Positions 1 to 8,570 of a DNA stretch of 64,000 nt are shown one piece after another. The notes beneath the pieces are model-generated. The model did not search any database and was not told the origin of the DNA. It was given only the letters and a program-made list of their open reading frames with translations. How positions within the stretch are numbered: the stretch's first letter is position 1; each line of letters begins with the position of its first letter. The translations under genes were made by a program, and so were the position numbers. The stretch comes from Solibacillus silvestris_B (GTDB lineage Bacteria; Bacillota; Bacilli; Bacillales_A; Planococcaceae), in assembly GCF_051967575.1 (NCBI RefSeq), contig NZ_JBQCJW010000006.1, forward strand, positions 1-64,000, written 5' to 3'.

Positions 1-117
1 CGTTTCAAAAAATGCGAAAAACGGGTTAAGGCCCCCGTCTGCCCAAATTAAGGAAATCAAGGCAAACGGAACGCCCTCAATAAGGATGAATCCGTATAAT
101 ATCATGAAAATGTACAA
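1..117 (-). CDS. Possible N-terminus of a membrane protein, cut by the window edge
   Basis: An open frame on the minus strand runs from a TTG at 117 (or an ATG at 105) to the left edge without a stop. The visible 35-39 residues are strongly hydrophobic with a break around IWADGG, as in a membrane segment followed by a loop. There is no convincing ribosome site upstream, so this could also be a decayed gene. I do not recognise a family. Confidence 0.3.
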   Translation of the reverse strand, partial: MYIFMILYGFILIEGVPFALISLIWADGGLNPFFAFFET

Positions 118-412
118 AAAAACTTAATTACCACAAAATGTGTGAAAAAAATGGGTTAGGACCAAAAGAAAATATAACTTAATCGACAGTCTCAAAATTC
201 CGCTTAATTTGTCTTCCCCCATCCATCAATTAATAGCCGAAATCGCTATCGGCAAATGAAAATTTTATCCAATATGAGAGAGGGGTTTTATTAAATGAAA
301 TGGGCCACTTTCTATTCAAATTGAACAGAAAGGGTCTTGTTTTCTGGATAAATTTGAATAGCCGCAGTTTTTCAGCGCTCTCCAATCTGTGCATCTCGCT
401 TTAAGTAATGTT

Positions 413-604
413 TCAGCTTTGAGTGGGCTTTTCCGGTTTCTTCGGCAATTTATGTTCGATTTCCTCATCGTTTAAGTTTGCGCTGTCTATATCATCGGGA
501 AATTTATTTTTGGCGATTTGCCCAATATGCGAATAATTGATGCCATGCTTTACGCCCAAAAAAATGACGATATAAAGTAAAAACAAGAAAAAGAACGTAT
601 TCAT
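413..604 (-). CDS. Small single-pass membrane protein, unknown function
   Basis: This 63-residue protein has one N-terminal hydrophobic segment (about residues 3-18, FFFLFLLYIVIFLGV) followed by a charged tail rich in Asp, Glu, Lys and Pro. The ATG at 604 is chosen because it follows a GGGGGTG ribosome site at good spacing; the frame extends 10 codons further up, but that part contains the ribosome site. It stands alone downstream of the leftward helicase operon with a gap of about 150 bp. I do not recognise the family. Confidence 0.6.
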   Translation of the reverse strand: MNTFFFLFLLYIVIFLGVKHGINYSHIGQIAKNKFPDDIDSANLNDEEIEHKLPKKPEKPTQS

Positions 605-756
605 TTCACTTTCACCCCCAACTTTTCGTTTCAATTAAATGGCTAAACTTAAATTCTACCATTAATTTGCTTATTATAGTACGGCTTTTTTTCGCAAAAG
701 TTCTAATAGGAGAAGGGTAGCTTTGTATTTTATATGTTGCTTCAACAAGCATTCAA

Positions 757-1239
757 TTACACTAGAGCCTTGCTTTCGGCTTTTTCCACAGCAACTTCCC
801 CCAAATAATGAGGAAACACTTTCAACCGATCCTTCAGTATAAAAATATAAATTTCCTCACCCGTCTTGCCAACGCGGATGCTCGAGTATTTATGCTGATT
901 GTAGATACTGTGCCATTTCGACGGCTTATGTCCGTAAATTTTTGCATGCAGCATTTGGGCATCATATGGTGTTTTGGCAAAGTATAAGGCGTAGCTAGTA
1001 GGAGAGACCCGTGTTGCGTAAAGTTTCACCCGGTTGATGCCGAGCACATCGCGTTCATCCATCTCCCTGATTTCGTTGATTTCCTCTGCGGTAAACGGGA
1101 CATCGTATATGCGTGAAGGGTCATCCTGCTTTTGCAGATAGCCTTTTTTTAAAGCGAGGTATATCCAGTAAGCGCCGAAATTCTCCTCGTATTTAATCAT
1201 CTCCAGTAAAAGTTCATAAACGTTTTTAACTCGCATCAT
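757..1239 (-). CDS. Hypothetical protein, third gene of the helicase operon
   Basis: This 160-residue, soluble-looking protein has no signal or membrane segment. It has a central stretch (about residues 45-110) of mixed charge and a basic C-terminal half. Its ATG directly follows the stop codon of the helicase gene, and its ribosome site (AAGGAG) lies inside the last helicase codons, so the two genes should be translationally coupled. The position suggests a role in the same replication module. I do not recognise a family and give no function. Confidence 0.7.
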   Translation of the reverse strand: MMRVKNVYELLLEMIKYEENFGAYWIYLALKKGYLQKQDDPSRIYDVPFTAEEINEIREMDERDVLGINRVKLYATRVSPTSYALYFAKTPYDAQMLHAKIYGHKPSKWHSIYNQHKYSSIRVGKTGEEIYIFILKDRLKVFPHYLGEVAVEKAESKALV

Positions 1240-2496
1240 TCATCGCTCCTTTGACGTAATATGTCCGGTATTTTTATTGTAGGATGCTGTAGCTGTACCT
1301 GTTGGGCCATTCCGGTTTTTGGCGACGATCAGCTCCAGCGTATCTGGCGCATTCGTCGTCTCTGTTTGATAATAGGAATTGCGGTACAGCAAAATAATGA
1401 TGTCCGCATCTTGTTCAATCGAGCCCGAATCCCGTAAATCACTCATTAAAGGCCGCTTATTGCCGCGGGATTCCACATTTCGGTTAAGCTGAGACAGGCA
1501 AATAACCGGACATTGAAATTCCTTGGCCATTTGCTTCAATGCGCGGCTAATTTTGCTCATCGCTATGGCGGAATAGTCATAGTCCCCGTCTGCTTGAATA
1601 ATTTGCAAATAATCAATGAAAATAATCGGTGTCCTACCGGCGTTTTGACGAATAATCCGGCGTGCCTGGCTGCGGATTTGCGCAATCGTCAGGCTGCTGC
1701 GGTCATCGATATGGACATTGGACTTGTTTACCCGATCGAGCACATGCATCCAATTGCTTTTTTGCTCATCTGTAAAATGCTTTTTCGGGTTGCGCATCTT
1801 CAATCGTGAATAGTGGCCTGTCGTGGCAATAAGCCGGTCAAGTAATATCGTTTTGCTCATCTCCAAAGAAAACAAAATCGGTAAATGCCCTTGCCAGCCT
1901 GCGTATAGGGCCAAATTGTTCATCACATCGGTTTTTCCCATCGAAGGACGGGCAGCGATAATCGTCAGCTCCCCTGGGCGGAAACCATCGATCAGCAAGG
2001 CGAGCTCCCGAATATGCGGGATGATCAGCCCTGATGTGTTCACTTCCACGCACGGGCGATTATGCATATCCACCAAGTTTTGCGTGATCTTCGTATCGAT
2101 CATATTTCCCTCCAGCTGAACATTGTCGAGCCGTTCAATAATTTGAGGAATCGCCCAATCCCCCTCTGTTGCCTGAAATAATAGATGGGCTTTTTGTCGC
2201 TCACGCCAAACTTCCCGTAATAGCTGGACATAATCATCAAACTTTTCGGCATCGGCAAACATCATCAGTTCGGTTACATATGCCAGCCCGATATTTTCGA
2301 TTTCTTCAAAGCGTGCACTCAATGTTAAATAATCAACGGGATGGCCCCCTGCTGCGAGCTGCTGCATCATCATAAATAGCTGCCGGTGATACTGACCGTA
2401 AAACATTTCCGGCTTGAGCTGGCTATCCAAAATCAAGTAATTTTCCTCGAGCATCGTCGCTAAAATGCTTTGCTCCAGAAACTCCTTTTTGATCAT
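1240..2496 (-). CDS. DnaB-like replicative helicase, phage/plasmid type
   Basis: This 418-residue protein has the two-domain DnaB layout: an alpha-helical N-terminal domain (about 1-105) and a RecA-like C-terminal ATPase domain. Walker A is ARPSMGKTD (about 182-190), Walker B is IIFIDYLQII (about 291-300), and the late motif SQLNRNVESR followed by DLRDSGSIEQDAD is typical of DnaB. It is somewhat shorter than housekeeping bacterial DnaB (about 450 residues), which fits phage or plasmid helicases. Its start overlaps the stop of the upstream initiator-like gene by ATGA. It should unwind DNA at a fork as a hexamer. No other phage genes are seen, so it looks like an orphan or domesticated module. 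Confidence 0.9.
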   Translation of the reverse strand: MIKKEFLEQSILATMLEENYLILDSQLKPEMFYGQYHRQLFMMMQQLAAGGHPVDYLTLSARFEEIENIGLAYVTELMMFADAEKFDDYVQLLREVWRERQKAHLLFQATEGDWAIPQIIERLDNVQLEGNMIDTKITQNLVDMHNRPCVEVNTSGLIIPHIRELALLIDGFRPGELTIIAARPSMGKTDVMNNLALYAGWQGHLPILFSLEMSKTILLDRLIATTGHYSRLKMRNPKKHFTDEQKSNWMHVLDRVNKSNVHIDDRSSLTIAQIRSQARRIIRQNAGRTPIIFIDYLQIIQADGDYDYSAIAMSKISRALKQMAKEFQCPVICLSQLNRNVESRGNKRPLMSDLRDSGSIEQDADIIILLYRNSYYQTETTNAPDTLELIVAKNRNGPTGTATASYNKNTGHITSKER

Positions 2497-3224
2497 CGCT
2501 GTTCACCTTCTTCAAAATCGAGGATGACCGGCTTTGGAATCTGTTCATATTGCCGCTTTTTCGTCAGCGCATTGTTTAAATAGCTTTCAAAATTGGCGGG
2601 CCGGAACAAAGTCATCGGCCGCAAATATTGCTGCATTTGAATATCCTGCAGCCAGCAGCCCACCTGTTCATCAATGACTAAAAGGCAATCATCCACTGTA
2701 TAGCCGGCATTTAAAATCGAATCCACAAGACGGAAATTCGTTTTCGTATGTTCGCTGAATTGCTTATTCGCCATTTTATTTAAATGGCTGATCACAATCG
2801 CGATTTCCTGTTTGCGAGCAGCATCCCCATTCTTTTTTGCATTTTCAAAGGAACGGTGTTTTTGCGGGGAAAGCTCATCCGCAACATGAACTTCAGTGCT
2901 GAGCAGTTCGTTTATTTTTTCGTAATCGATGCGGTACCACTTCGAACGGTCTGTGCAAAACTTGTTGAACTTGTTGGACGAAACGACGATTTGGAATTGC
3001 TCGAGCTTCAGGAACATTCGCCTGATTTTCGGGACATTCCAGAAGACAAGCTGCTTTGTCCAGTTGTGATGTGTCTGGCAATACCAAATTTGTCCTTCTT
3101 TTTCCACACCTTGTTTTAGTAATCGGTAATGCAGTTGCTGGAGCAATAATGCTTCCTGGACTCCAATTCTTGCTGCTAAACTCGGGGAAACAAAAAGCTG
3201 ATTTTCATTGACTAAAAAGTTCAT
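2493..3224 (-). CDS. Replication initiator / helicase-loader-like protein
   Basis: This 243-residue protein begins like phage replication-protein N-terminal domains. Residues 1-110 contain a winged-helix-like region starting with LFVSPSLAARIG and a Trp-rich segment WYCQTHHNWTKQL. A basic linker and a C-terminal helical region (about 145-230) follow. It precedes the DnaB-like helicase with an ATGA overlap, the arrangement used by DnaD/DnaI-type loaders in Gram-positive phages. I infer that it binds DNA and recruits the helicase. Start: ATG at 3224 after TTTGGAGG. The exact family is uncertain. Confidence 0.65.
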   Translation of the reverse strand: MNFLVNENQLFVSPSLAARIGVQEALLLQQLHYRLLKQGVEKEGQIWYCQTHHNWTKQLVFWNVPKIRRMFLKLEQFQIVVSSNKFNKFCTDRSKWYRIDYEKINELLSTEVHVADELSPQKHRSFENAKKNGDAARKQEIAIVISHLNKMANKQFSEHTKTNFRLVDSILNAGYTVDDCLLVIDEQVGCWLQDIQMQQYLRPMTLFRPANFESYLNNALTKKRQYEQIPKPVILDFEEGEQR

Positions 3225-3352
3225 GTTTTCAAACCTCCAAATTTTTGTCTTGCCCTGTATATGTCATTGGAAATTGAAAAAGGGGACAGGATTGAAAAAA
3301 TCTTTTTGAAGCATCTTGAAAATAATTTATACAAACAAGTTGCATTCATCGT

Positions 3353-3370
3353 GTCGCGTTTAAGCGCGAC
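3353..3370. promoter_or_regulatory. GC-rich palindrome upstream of the replication operon
   Basis: The sequence reads GTCGCG, TTTAAG, CGCGAC: an 18-bp near-perfect palindrome with one central mismatch pair, standing out in an AT-rich leader 130 bp before the initiator gene. There is no T-run typical of a terminator on the transcribed (minus) strand. It may be an operator or autoregulatory site for the operon. Function is inferred. Confidence 0.35.
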
Positions 3371-3444
3371 AATATATAGTTTTATTTTTTTAATGAATAC
3401 TAAATCTTTTTGAGCGTACGAAAATGTATGCTTTGCAGCAGATG

Positions 3445-3458
3445 AAAACGTATGTTGC
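3445..3458. promoter_or_regulatory. Possible LexA (SOS) box
   Basis: AACGTATGTT at 3447-3456 matches the core of the Bacillus LexA box (AAC-N4-GTT with the expected purine/pyrimidine pattern), but the flanking bases fit poorly. A weaker related sequence, AAATGTATGCT, lies about 25 bp away. If real, the helicase module would be SOS-inducible. This is a short match and could be chance. Confidence 0.25.
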
Positions 3459-3741
3459 GGAAAAAACAAAACCGGAAAAATAAGAAGGGCATAATTGAAT
3501 GAGGAGAATTGCAGTTTTATAAATAAAATTGATCAGCTAAAAAGTTATTGGCTTATTGAAAATATAGATTGATCATTCATGGAAAAGTTTGATTAATAAA
3601 CTGTGCTGAATTGCGGAATTTTTTTCCGGTTCTACAATCAGGTCGTTTAATTGGATAGGGACGCATCGGGAACTTATTGAAATTCAGCCAGTCTATATAA
3701 AAGGAATTATTTAACTTATTTTGAAAGGGGGGGATATCAAC

Positions 3742-4188
3742 ATGTTTAAAAAACAGCGTATCTTTATGGTAGTCATTATGGGCTTCATTTTAGTTGCGGG
3801 ATATGTACTGACATTTCCGCAATGGCTATTTCCGGGCTTATACCCAACATTTGTGGAAACAATTGAATCAAATTGGGGTTTATCTTTGCCTCCTCCCGAA
3901 AAAGAAGTTGATATTTATAATGACAGAGGCGGTTTTCATGGAGATGGAGATGCGATTACCGAGTTATATTACAATAACGAATCTGATGTCGAGCTTATAA
4001 AAGCTCTTTCAAAAGAATGGGTGAGCGGCGAAAAATTTGAAACGGAAAGCTTACCTGAAAGGGTTCTTAGTTTAATAAAAGAAACAGATAAGGATGCAAG
4101 CTATTTTTTCCTTCAAGAAAGCGGTTTTGATTATATCATTTTAGAACTTAAAGGCAATAAAGTGACAATTTTCGAATCGTATATTTAA
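3742..4188 (+). CDS. Membrane-anchored hypothetical protein
   Basis: This 148-residue protein has an N-terminal membrane anchor or signal (about residues 5-24: IFMVVIMGFILVAGYVL) and a polar extracytoplasmic domain. The ATG at 3742 is chosen because GAAAGGGGGG sits 8 bp before it; a TTG seven codons earlier overlaps that ribosome site. No catalytic motif is visible and I do not recognise a family. It is a single gene, followed about 230 bp later by the serine hydrolase gene. Confidence 0.6.
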   Translation: MFKKQRIFMVVIMGFILVAGYVLTFPQWLFPGLYPTFVETIESNWGLSLPPPEKEVDIYNDRGGFHGDGDAITELYYNNESDVELIKALSKEWVSGEKFETESLPERVLSLIKETDKDASYFFLQESGFDYIILELKGNKVTIFESYI

Positions 4189-4422
4189 AGAAAGATGATG
4201 AAAACTTGAAAGGGGAAAACGTGGATTAGAATTATTTTGAAATAATAGTGCTTGCGGGAATGTGCATTTAAGAATAGTTGCCGCTCATTTTTATACACCT
4301 ACAAACAAGGAATTTGTGCTAAACTTATATTTGCCAAGTTTTGTTATTCTGAAAATTCCAATCAGAAAATATGTAAACCAGTTTTTATCTTAAATCAATT
4401 AGCCAAATTGAAGGAGAATAAG

Positions 4423-5445
4423 ATGAAAATGAATATGATGAATAAAAATGTGACAGCAGTTATCGAAAAAATTGATTTTTCGGGGACAGTTTTAATAAAA
4501 AGCACGGATGATCAATTGCAGCAATTCAGCCATGGCTATGCCAATCGGACGCATCATGTGCTGAATGATGGGCACACGCGCTTTGGCATTGCTTCAGGCT
4601 GCAAAATATTCACGGCTGTAGCCATTTGCCAACTTGTTGAAAACGGGCGGCTTTCTTTCGAATCGAAATTGATGGATGTATTGGATATGCCATTTCCGCA
4701 TTTTGATCCAAGTGTTTCGATTCATCATTTATTGACACATACAGCAGGCATTCCCGATTATTTTGACGAGGAAGCTATGGATGACTTTGAAGAGCTATGG
4801 GTGAAGCATCCTATGTACAGGATGCGCAATGGCTATGATTTTTTGCCGCTATTTCAATATGAACCGATGAAGCAAGCCGTAGGGGAACGATTCCATTATA
4901 ATAATGCAGCATATATACTGCTTGGACTTGTCGTTGAGAAAATCAGCAATAGGCGCTTTGAAGAGTATATTGCGGAGTTTGTTTTCAGCAAGGCCGGTAT
5001 GCAGCATTCCGGATATTTTGCATTGGATGCTTTACCGGACAATACCGCATTGGGCTATATCGAGAAAGAGGATGGCTCATGGAAGTCGAATGTGTATTCA
5101 GTACCGGTCAAAGGCGGGGCTGATGGGGGAGCATTTATAACAGCGGGGGACATGCATCGCTTTTGGAATGCGCTTGCCGGCTTTGAATTATTAAGCGAGC
5201 CCTTTACGAGGAAATTGCTTACACCATATATTCATACAGATGAAGACTATGACCGTTTTTATGGCTATGGGGTTTATATAGATGTCCTGGACGGCACCAT
5301 TACGAAGTATCATGTAATGGGATATGATCCGGGAGTAAGCTTCCACTCCGCATATTATCCGGATCGGCAATTAATTACGGTCGTTTGTTCAAACAAAAGT
5401 GATGGGGCTTTTGCTGTTTTCAAAGAAATTGAATTGAGCAAATAA
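4423..5445 (+). CDS. Beta-lactamase-family (class C-like) serine hydrolase
   Basis: This 340-residue protein has the penicillin-binding/class C fold signatures: SxxK as SGCK (Ser58, Lys61), a Tyr-x-Asn element in HYNNAAY and an HxG-like element in YHVMGYDPG. The conserved LLTHTAGIPDYF segment is typical of the family (esterases, D-aminopeptidases, class C enzymes). There is no signal peptide from the chosen start, so it is probably cytoplasmic; the substrate cannot be told. The start is ATG 4423 after AAGGAGAATAAG; the 57 upstream codons have no ribosome site and do not look like this family. A terminator follows. Confidence 0.85.
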   Translation: MKMNMMNKNVTAVIEKIDFSGTVLIKSTDDQLQQFSHGYANRTHHVLNDGHTRFGIASGCKIFTAVAICQLVENGRLSFESKLMDVLDMPFPHFDPSVSIHHLLTHTAGIPDYFDEEAMDDFEELWVKHPMYRMRNGYDFLPLFQYEPMKQAVGERFHYNNAAYILLGLVVEKISNRRFEEYIAEFVFSKAGMQHSGYFALDALPDNTALGYIEKEDGSWKSNVYSVPVKGGADGGAFITAGDMHRFWNALAGFELLSEPFTRKLLTPYIHTDEDYDRFYGYGVYIDVLDGTITKYHVMGYDPGVSFHSAYYPDRQLITVVCSNKSDGAFAVFKEIELSK

Positions 5446-5476
5446 AAATTGATAGTAGTGCACATTAAATGTAAAC

Positions 5477-5516
5477 CAACCGTCGAAAGCAAAACTGCTT
5501 GCGGCGGTTGATTTTT
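5477..5516 (+). terminator. Rho-independent terminator after the serine hydrolase
   Basis: A 14-bp stem (CAACCG...CGGTTG, two mismatches) with a short loop is followed by ATTTTTC. It may work on both strands, since the converging EamA gene ends at 5572. Confidence 0.7.
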
Positions 5517-5571
5517 CATTCTAATGACTGCCAACATATAAAATGGGTTGCATAATCCTGCTTTTCAATAT

Positions 5572-6471
5572 TCACTTCTTTTCCGCTTTCAGGGCAATAT
5601 AGATCATCATCACCAAAATAAGCGATGTGCCAAGCCATTGGAAAGCGCCAAAAGGTTCGTGCAGCCATAAGACCGTTGCCAAAACGGCTGTCAACGGCTC
5701 GATATTCCCGAGCAGGCTTGTCTCTTTAACGGAAAGGGTTTGCAGGCTTTCAACATAAAACCAAAAGGCGAGCATCGTCCCGAAAATGATGACGATGACC
5801 AAATAAACAATCGTTTCGGGCGTCCATGCTGAAACATCGGCATCCCAAGGCGGCTGCACGAAGCTCATTGCCGCACCTGCAAGCACCATCGCCCAGCCGA
5901 CAACGACGAGGGAATCGAAGCGTCTTAGCAGCGGGATTGCATAAAGTGTATAAAAAGCGAGCGTCACACCCGATAACAGTCCCCAAACAATCGCCGGCAA
6001 CGGAACAGCAAATGCGGAGAGAGAGCCGTTTGTTAATAAAAAGAAGCTTCCGCAAAGGGCAAGCACAATTGTTACCGCATCCTTTTTTGTGAATTTCGAT
6101 TGTCCGCGCAAGGCGACCCACACGATGATCATGACCGGAGCCAAGTATTGCAGCAATGTTGCGACTGCTGCATTGCCTGCCTTGATCGAAGCCATATATG
6201 TATATTGCACGGCGAGCATGCCGACAATGGCAAAAATGATTAATCGGAAAGCCGTATATTTTTCGCGCCAAATATCAATTATTTGATGGCGGTCTTTAAA
6301 TATTGCCTGGGTAATTAAAAGTAATATCCCCGCGATAACGAGCCGTGTCGATACGAGCCAGCCCACTTCAATTCCTTGGGAAAATAGCTGTTGTGCCACC
6401 GTTCCGCCGATTCCCCAGAAAAAACAGCCGCTCACAACTAATAAAAAGCCAATCATTCGTTTATTTTTCAT
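5572..6471 (-). CDS. EamA-family (DMT) transporter
   Basis: This 299-residue, very hydrophobic protein has about ten membrane segments arranged as two EamA repeats (roughly 8-140 and 155-295). The first begins FLLVVSGCFFWGIGGTVAQQLF and the second ends in the conserved ...EPLTAVLATVLWLHEP segment, the hallmark of this drug/metabolite transporter superfamily. It should export or import a small metabolite; the substrate is unknown. Start: ATG 6471 preceded by AGAGGT. It is divergent from the amidase gene at 6588 and appears monocistronic. Confidence 0.85.
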   Translation of the reverse strand: MKNKRMIGFLLVVSGCFFWGIGGTVAQQLFSQGIEVGWLVSTRLVIAGILLLITQAIFKDRHQIIDIWREKYTAFRLIIFAIVGMLAVQYTYMASIKAGNAAVATLLQYLAPVMIIVWVALRGQSKFTKKDAVTIVLALCGSFFLLTNGSLSAFAVPLPAIVWGLLSGVTLAFYTLYAIPLLRRFDSLVVVGWAMVLAGAAMSFVQPPWDADVSAWTPETIVYLVIVIIFGTMLAFWFYVESLQTLSVKETSLLGNIEPLTAVLATVLWLHEPFGAFQWLGTSLILVMMIYIALKAEKK

Positions 6472-6587
6472 TATGTACCTCTAATCATGTTTAATGACTT
6501 CATTGTAGCGAATTTTTATTCGAAATTCTATGTCCCTTTTTACAGTGCTACGAGTGCATATATATAGAAACGAAAGGAGGGATGAAG

Positions 6588-7322
6588 ATGATAACGATTA
6601 GCGCAGGACATTTTGGCAAAGGAACAGGAGCGTCGGGGTTTATCGATGAAGGGGAAGAAGCGATATATATTGTGCAGCAGCTGGAGAAAAATTTGCGTCT
6701 AAAAGGAATCGAAGTAAGCATGATCATCGACAAACAGTCAAAAAATCAGCAGCAAAACTTAGCGTATATCATTAAACAGCATAATGCTACAAAGCGGGAG
6801 TTGGATGTAAGCATTCATTTCAATTCGACCAAAAATAATCAAAAACAGGCAATTGGCACCGAAGTGCTCTATGCCAACCCGGCTATTTCTTCGCTTGCGC
6901 AGAAGTTAAGTACCCAAATCGCAAAAACGGGCAAATTGAATAACCGCGGCGCAAAACAACGGACGAACTTGGCTTTTTTGAATGGAACAGCGAAAAAAGC
7001 GCTCTTAATCGAAATTTGCTTTGTCAACTCGGAGGATGATGCACGTTTATACAAATTGCATAAAGAACAGATTATCGAGGGAATCGCCCAAATATTGGCA
7101 AACCATTTGTCGCCGACGAAGCTATATTTGTCCAGTTTGACGCTTCAGCAATCGATTGAAGCGATATTTAATGATGAAAATTATGTACGGCAACAGCTGG
7201 AACAAGGAGTTGAGGCAGGGCATTTCCAATCAATATGGCTGGAAAATTTCAAGCAGGGCAAATTAACATTGCCCGATTATTTGGCGCTCACGGCATTGCA
7301 ATTTAAAAAAAGCAGAAATTAA
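6588..7322 (+). CDS. N-acetylmuramoyl-L-alanine amidase (Amidase_3), no signal peptide
   Basis: A 244-residue zinc amidase of the Amidase_3 family. The core carries AGHFGKGTG (metal His), SIHFNS (metal His) and ALLIEICFVNS (catalytic Glu), spanning about residues 1-175. The remaining 65 residues are a helical tail of unknown role. There is no signal peptide or wall-binding repeat, as in phage endolysins and in B. subtilis mother-cell amidases. The start is placed at the second ATG because AAAGGAGG is only 1 bp from the first. It should cut the lactyl-Ala bond of peptidoglycan. Confidence 0.85.
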   Translation: MITISAGHFGKGTGASGFIDEGEEAIYIVQQLEKNLRLKGIEVSMIIDKQSKNQQQNLAYIIKQHNATKRELDVSIHFNSTKNNQKQAIGTEVLYANPAISSLAQKLSTQIAKTGKLNNRGAKQRTNLAFLNGTAKKALLIEICFVNSEDDARLYKLHKEQIIEGIAQILANHLSPTKLYLSSLTLQQSIEAIFNDENYVRQQLEQGVEAGHFQSIWLENFKQGKLTLPDYLALTALQFKKSRN

Positions 7323-7383
7323 ATGAAACTTTTTCATAGCCAATACTACTAATACTGTGAAATTACCGAAAGGATGGAGCATT

Positions 7384-8286
7384 ATGAAAAAAATAGCACC
7401 TTTAGCACTATCTGCACTTCTATTAGGAACAGTATCAGTAGGGGCAGAGCAGCCGACGAATTTGGAAGGGATCGAACAAAGCGTGAAAGATGCCGCATTC
7501 TCTAAACAGACAGGAAAAATAACTGCGGTCGAACAGCGGGAAAACGCCAAACTATTCGCGGTTGGCGAAGAAGACAATGTATTTAATTTTTATGTGGATG
7601 ACAAGACGCTCGTGTTTGATCAGGAGGGCAATGAAGTAGAATTGCAAGTAGGGGACACGATTTCGCTTTATGTATTTGCGAATCAGCCGATGATTTTAAT
7701 TTATCCGCCTCAGTATTCGCCGCAAGTTGTAATCGTTGAAAAGGAAAATTCAATCGGAACAGTGAAAGTCGCGCAGTTTGATGACAACTTTTTAAGCGAT
7801 GATGGCGAGTTAAAGCTGAACTTGCATGAAAAATCGGTCATTGTCGATACAAATGGCGAAAAAATCGAGGCAAAAAATCTAAAAAATTATAGCGCCATTG
7901 TCTTTTACAAAATGACAACAAAAAGCATTCCGCCGCAAACATCACCGGAGAAAATCGTCGTGTTCCCGAAGCTGGAAGATTATTATAATGTTGAAACACC
8001 GGCAATCGCTCCTGAAATTAGCGCAATTATCGGCGATGACTACAAAGAAGTGGATGGCGAAACAATGGTGCCGCTCCGCATTGTTGCAGAAGGGCTTGGC
8101 TATAAAGTCGCTTCAACAGGAAATGGCGCGATTCTATCGAAAGGCCCGGTGTCATACACAATAACACGCGGCGAAAAAGCGTACGGCTACAATCGCGCAC
8201 TAAACTATTTTGATGTCGCTCCTGCATTATTGGAGAAAAACAAAACATATGTGCAATACGATTTTGCATTGGAATTACTGAAGTAA
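7384..8286 (+). CDS. Secreted protein with copper-amine-oxidase-like (stalk) domain
   Basis: This 300-residue protein has a clear signal peptide (KKIAPLALSALLLGTVSVGA). The C-terminal 80 residues carry a stalk-domain signature: ETMVPLRIVAEGLGYKV followed by YGYNRALNYFDVAPALLEKNKTYVQ-type sequence. The middle (about 45-200) is beta-rich and unassigned. Stalk domains are common in secreted wall-associated Firmicutes proteins and are not enzymes by themselves. Start: ATG 7384 after GAAAGGATGG. It follows the amidase gene by about 60 bp and may be cotranscribed with it. Confidence 0.75.
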   Translation: MKKIAPLALSALLLGTVSVGAEQPTNLEGIEQSVKDAAFSKQTGKITAVEQRENAKLFAVGEEDNVFNFYVDDKTLVFDQEGNEVELQVGDTISLYVFANQPMILIYPPQYSPQVVIVEKENSIGTVKVAQFDDNFLSDDGELKLNLHEKSVIVDTNGEKIEAKNLKNYSAIVFYKMTTKSIPPQTSPEKIVVFPKLEDYYNVETPAIAPEISAIIGDDYKEVDGETMVPLRIVAEGLGYKVASTGNGAILSKGPVSYTITRGEKAYGYNRALNYFDVAPALLEKNKTYVQYDFALELLK

Positions 8287-8300
8287 AAACCCGGTCTGCT

Positions 8301-8345
8301 AATGACTAAAATTCACATTCCCGTGGATTTTAGTCATTTTTATTT
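8301..8345 (+). terminator. Terminator after the stalk-domain gene
   Basis: The inverted repeat AATGACTAAAAT...ATTTTAGTCATT (12-bp arms, with extra pairs inside) is followed by TTTTATTT. It is probably active on both strands. Confidence 0.75.
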
Positions 8346-8570
8346 AGAAAGGGAGCAGCAAAAAAATACAGCAATTGCTCTTTCGTATTTGAAAATTAAA
8401 AAAACTTTATACCCGTTTTTATCGCGAAATAAACGGAAATCTAATCGAATGTAATGGTTTTGTAACCAGAATGTAACAAAATTTTGATGTATATACCTGT
8501 TTTGCCTCTATTTATTTCATTATTTCTACTATACAATAGGGGAGAACAGCTTATGAAAGGATAGGGAACA

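Noticed and set aside
3221..3469. 82-codon frame on the minus strand upstream of the initiator gene
   Set aside because: It overlaps the leader containing the palindrome and the ribosome site of the initiator gene, has no ribosome site of its own and shows no family likeness.
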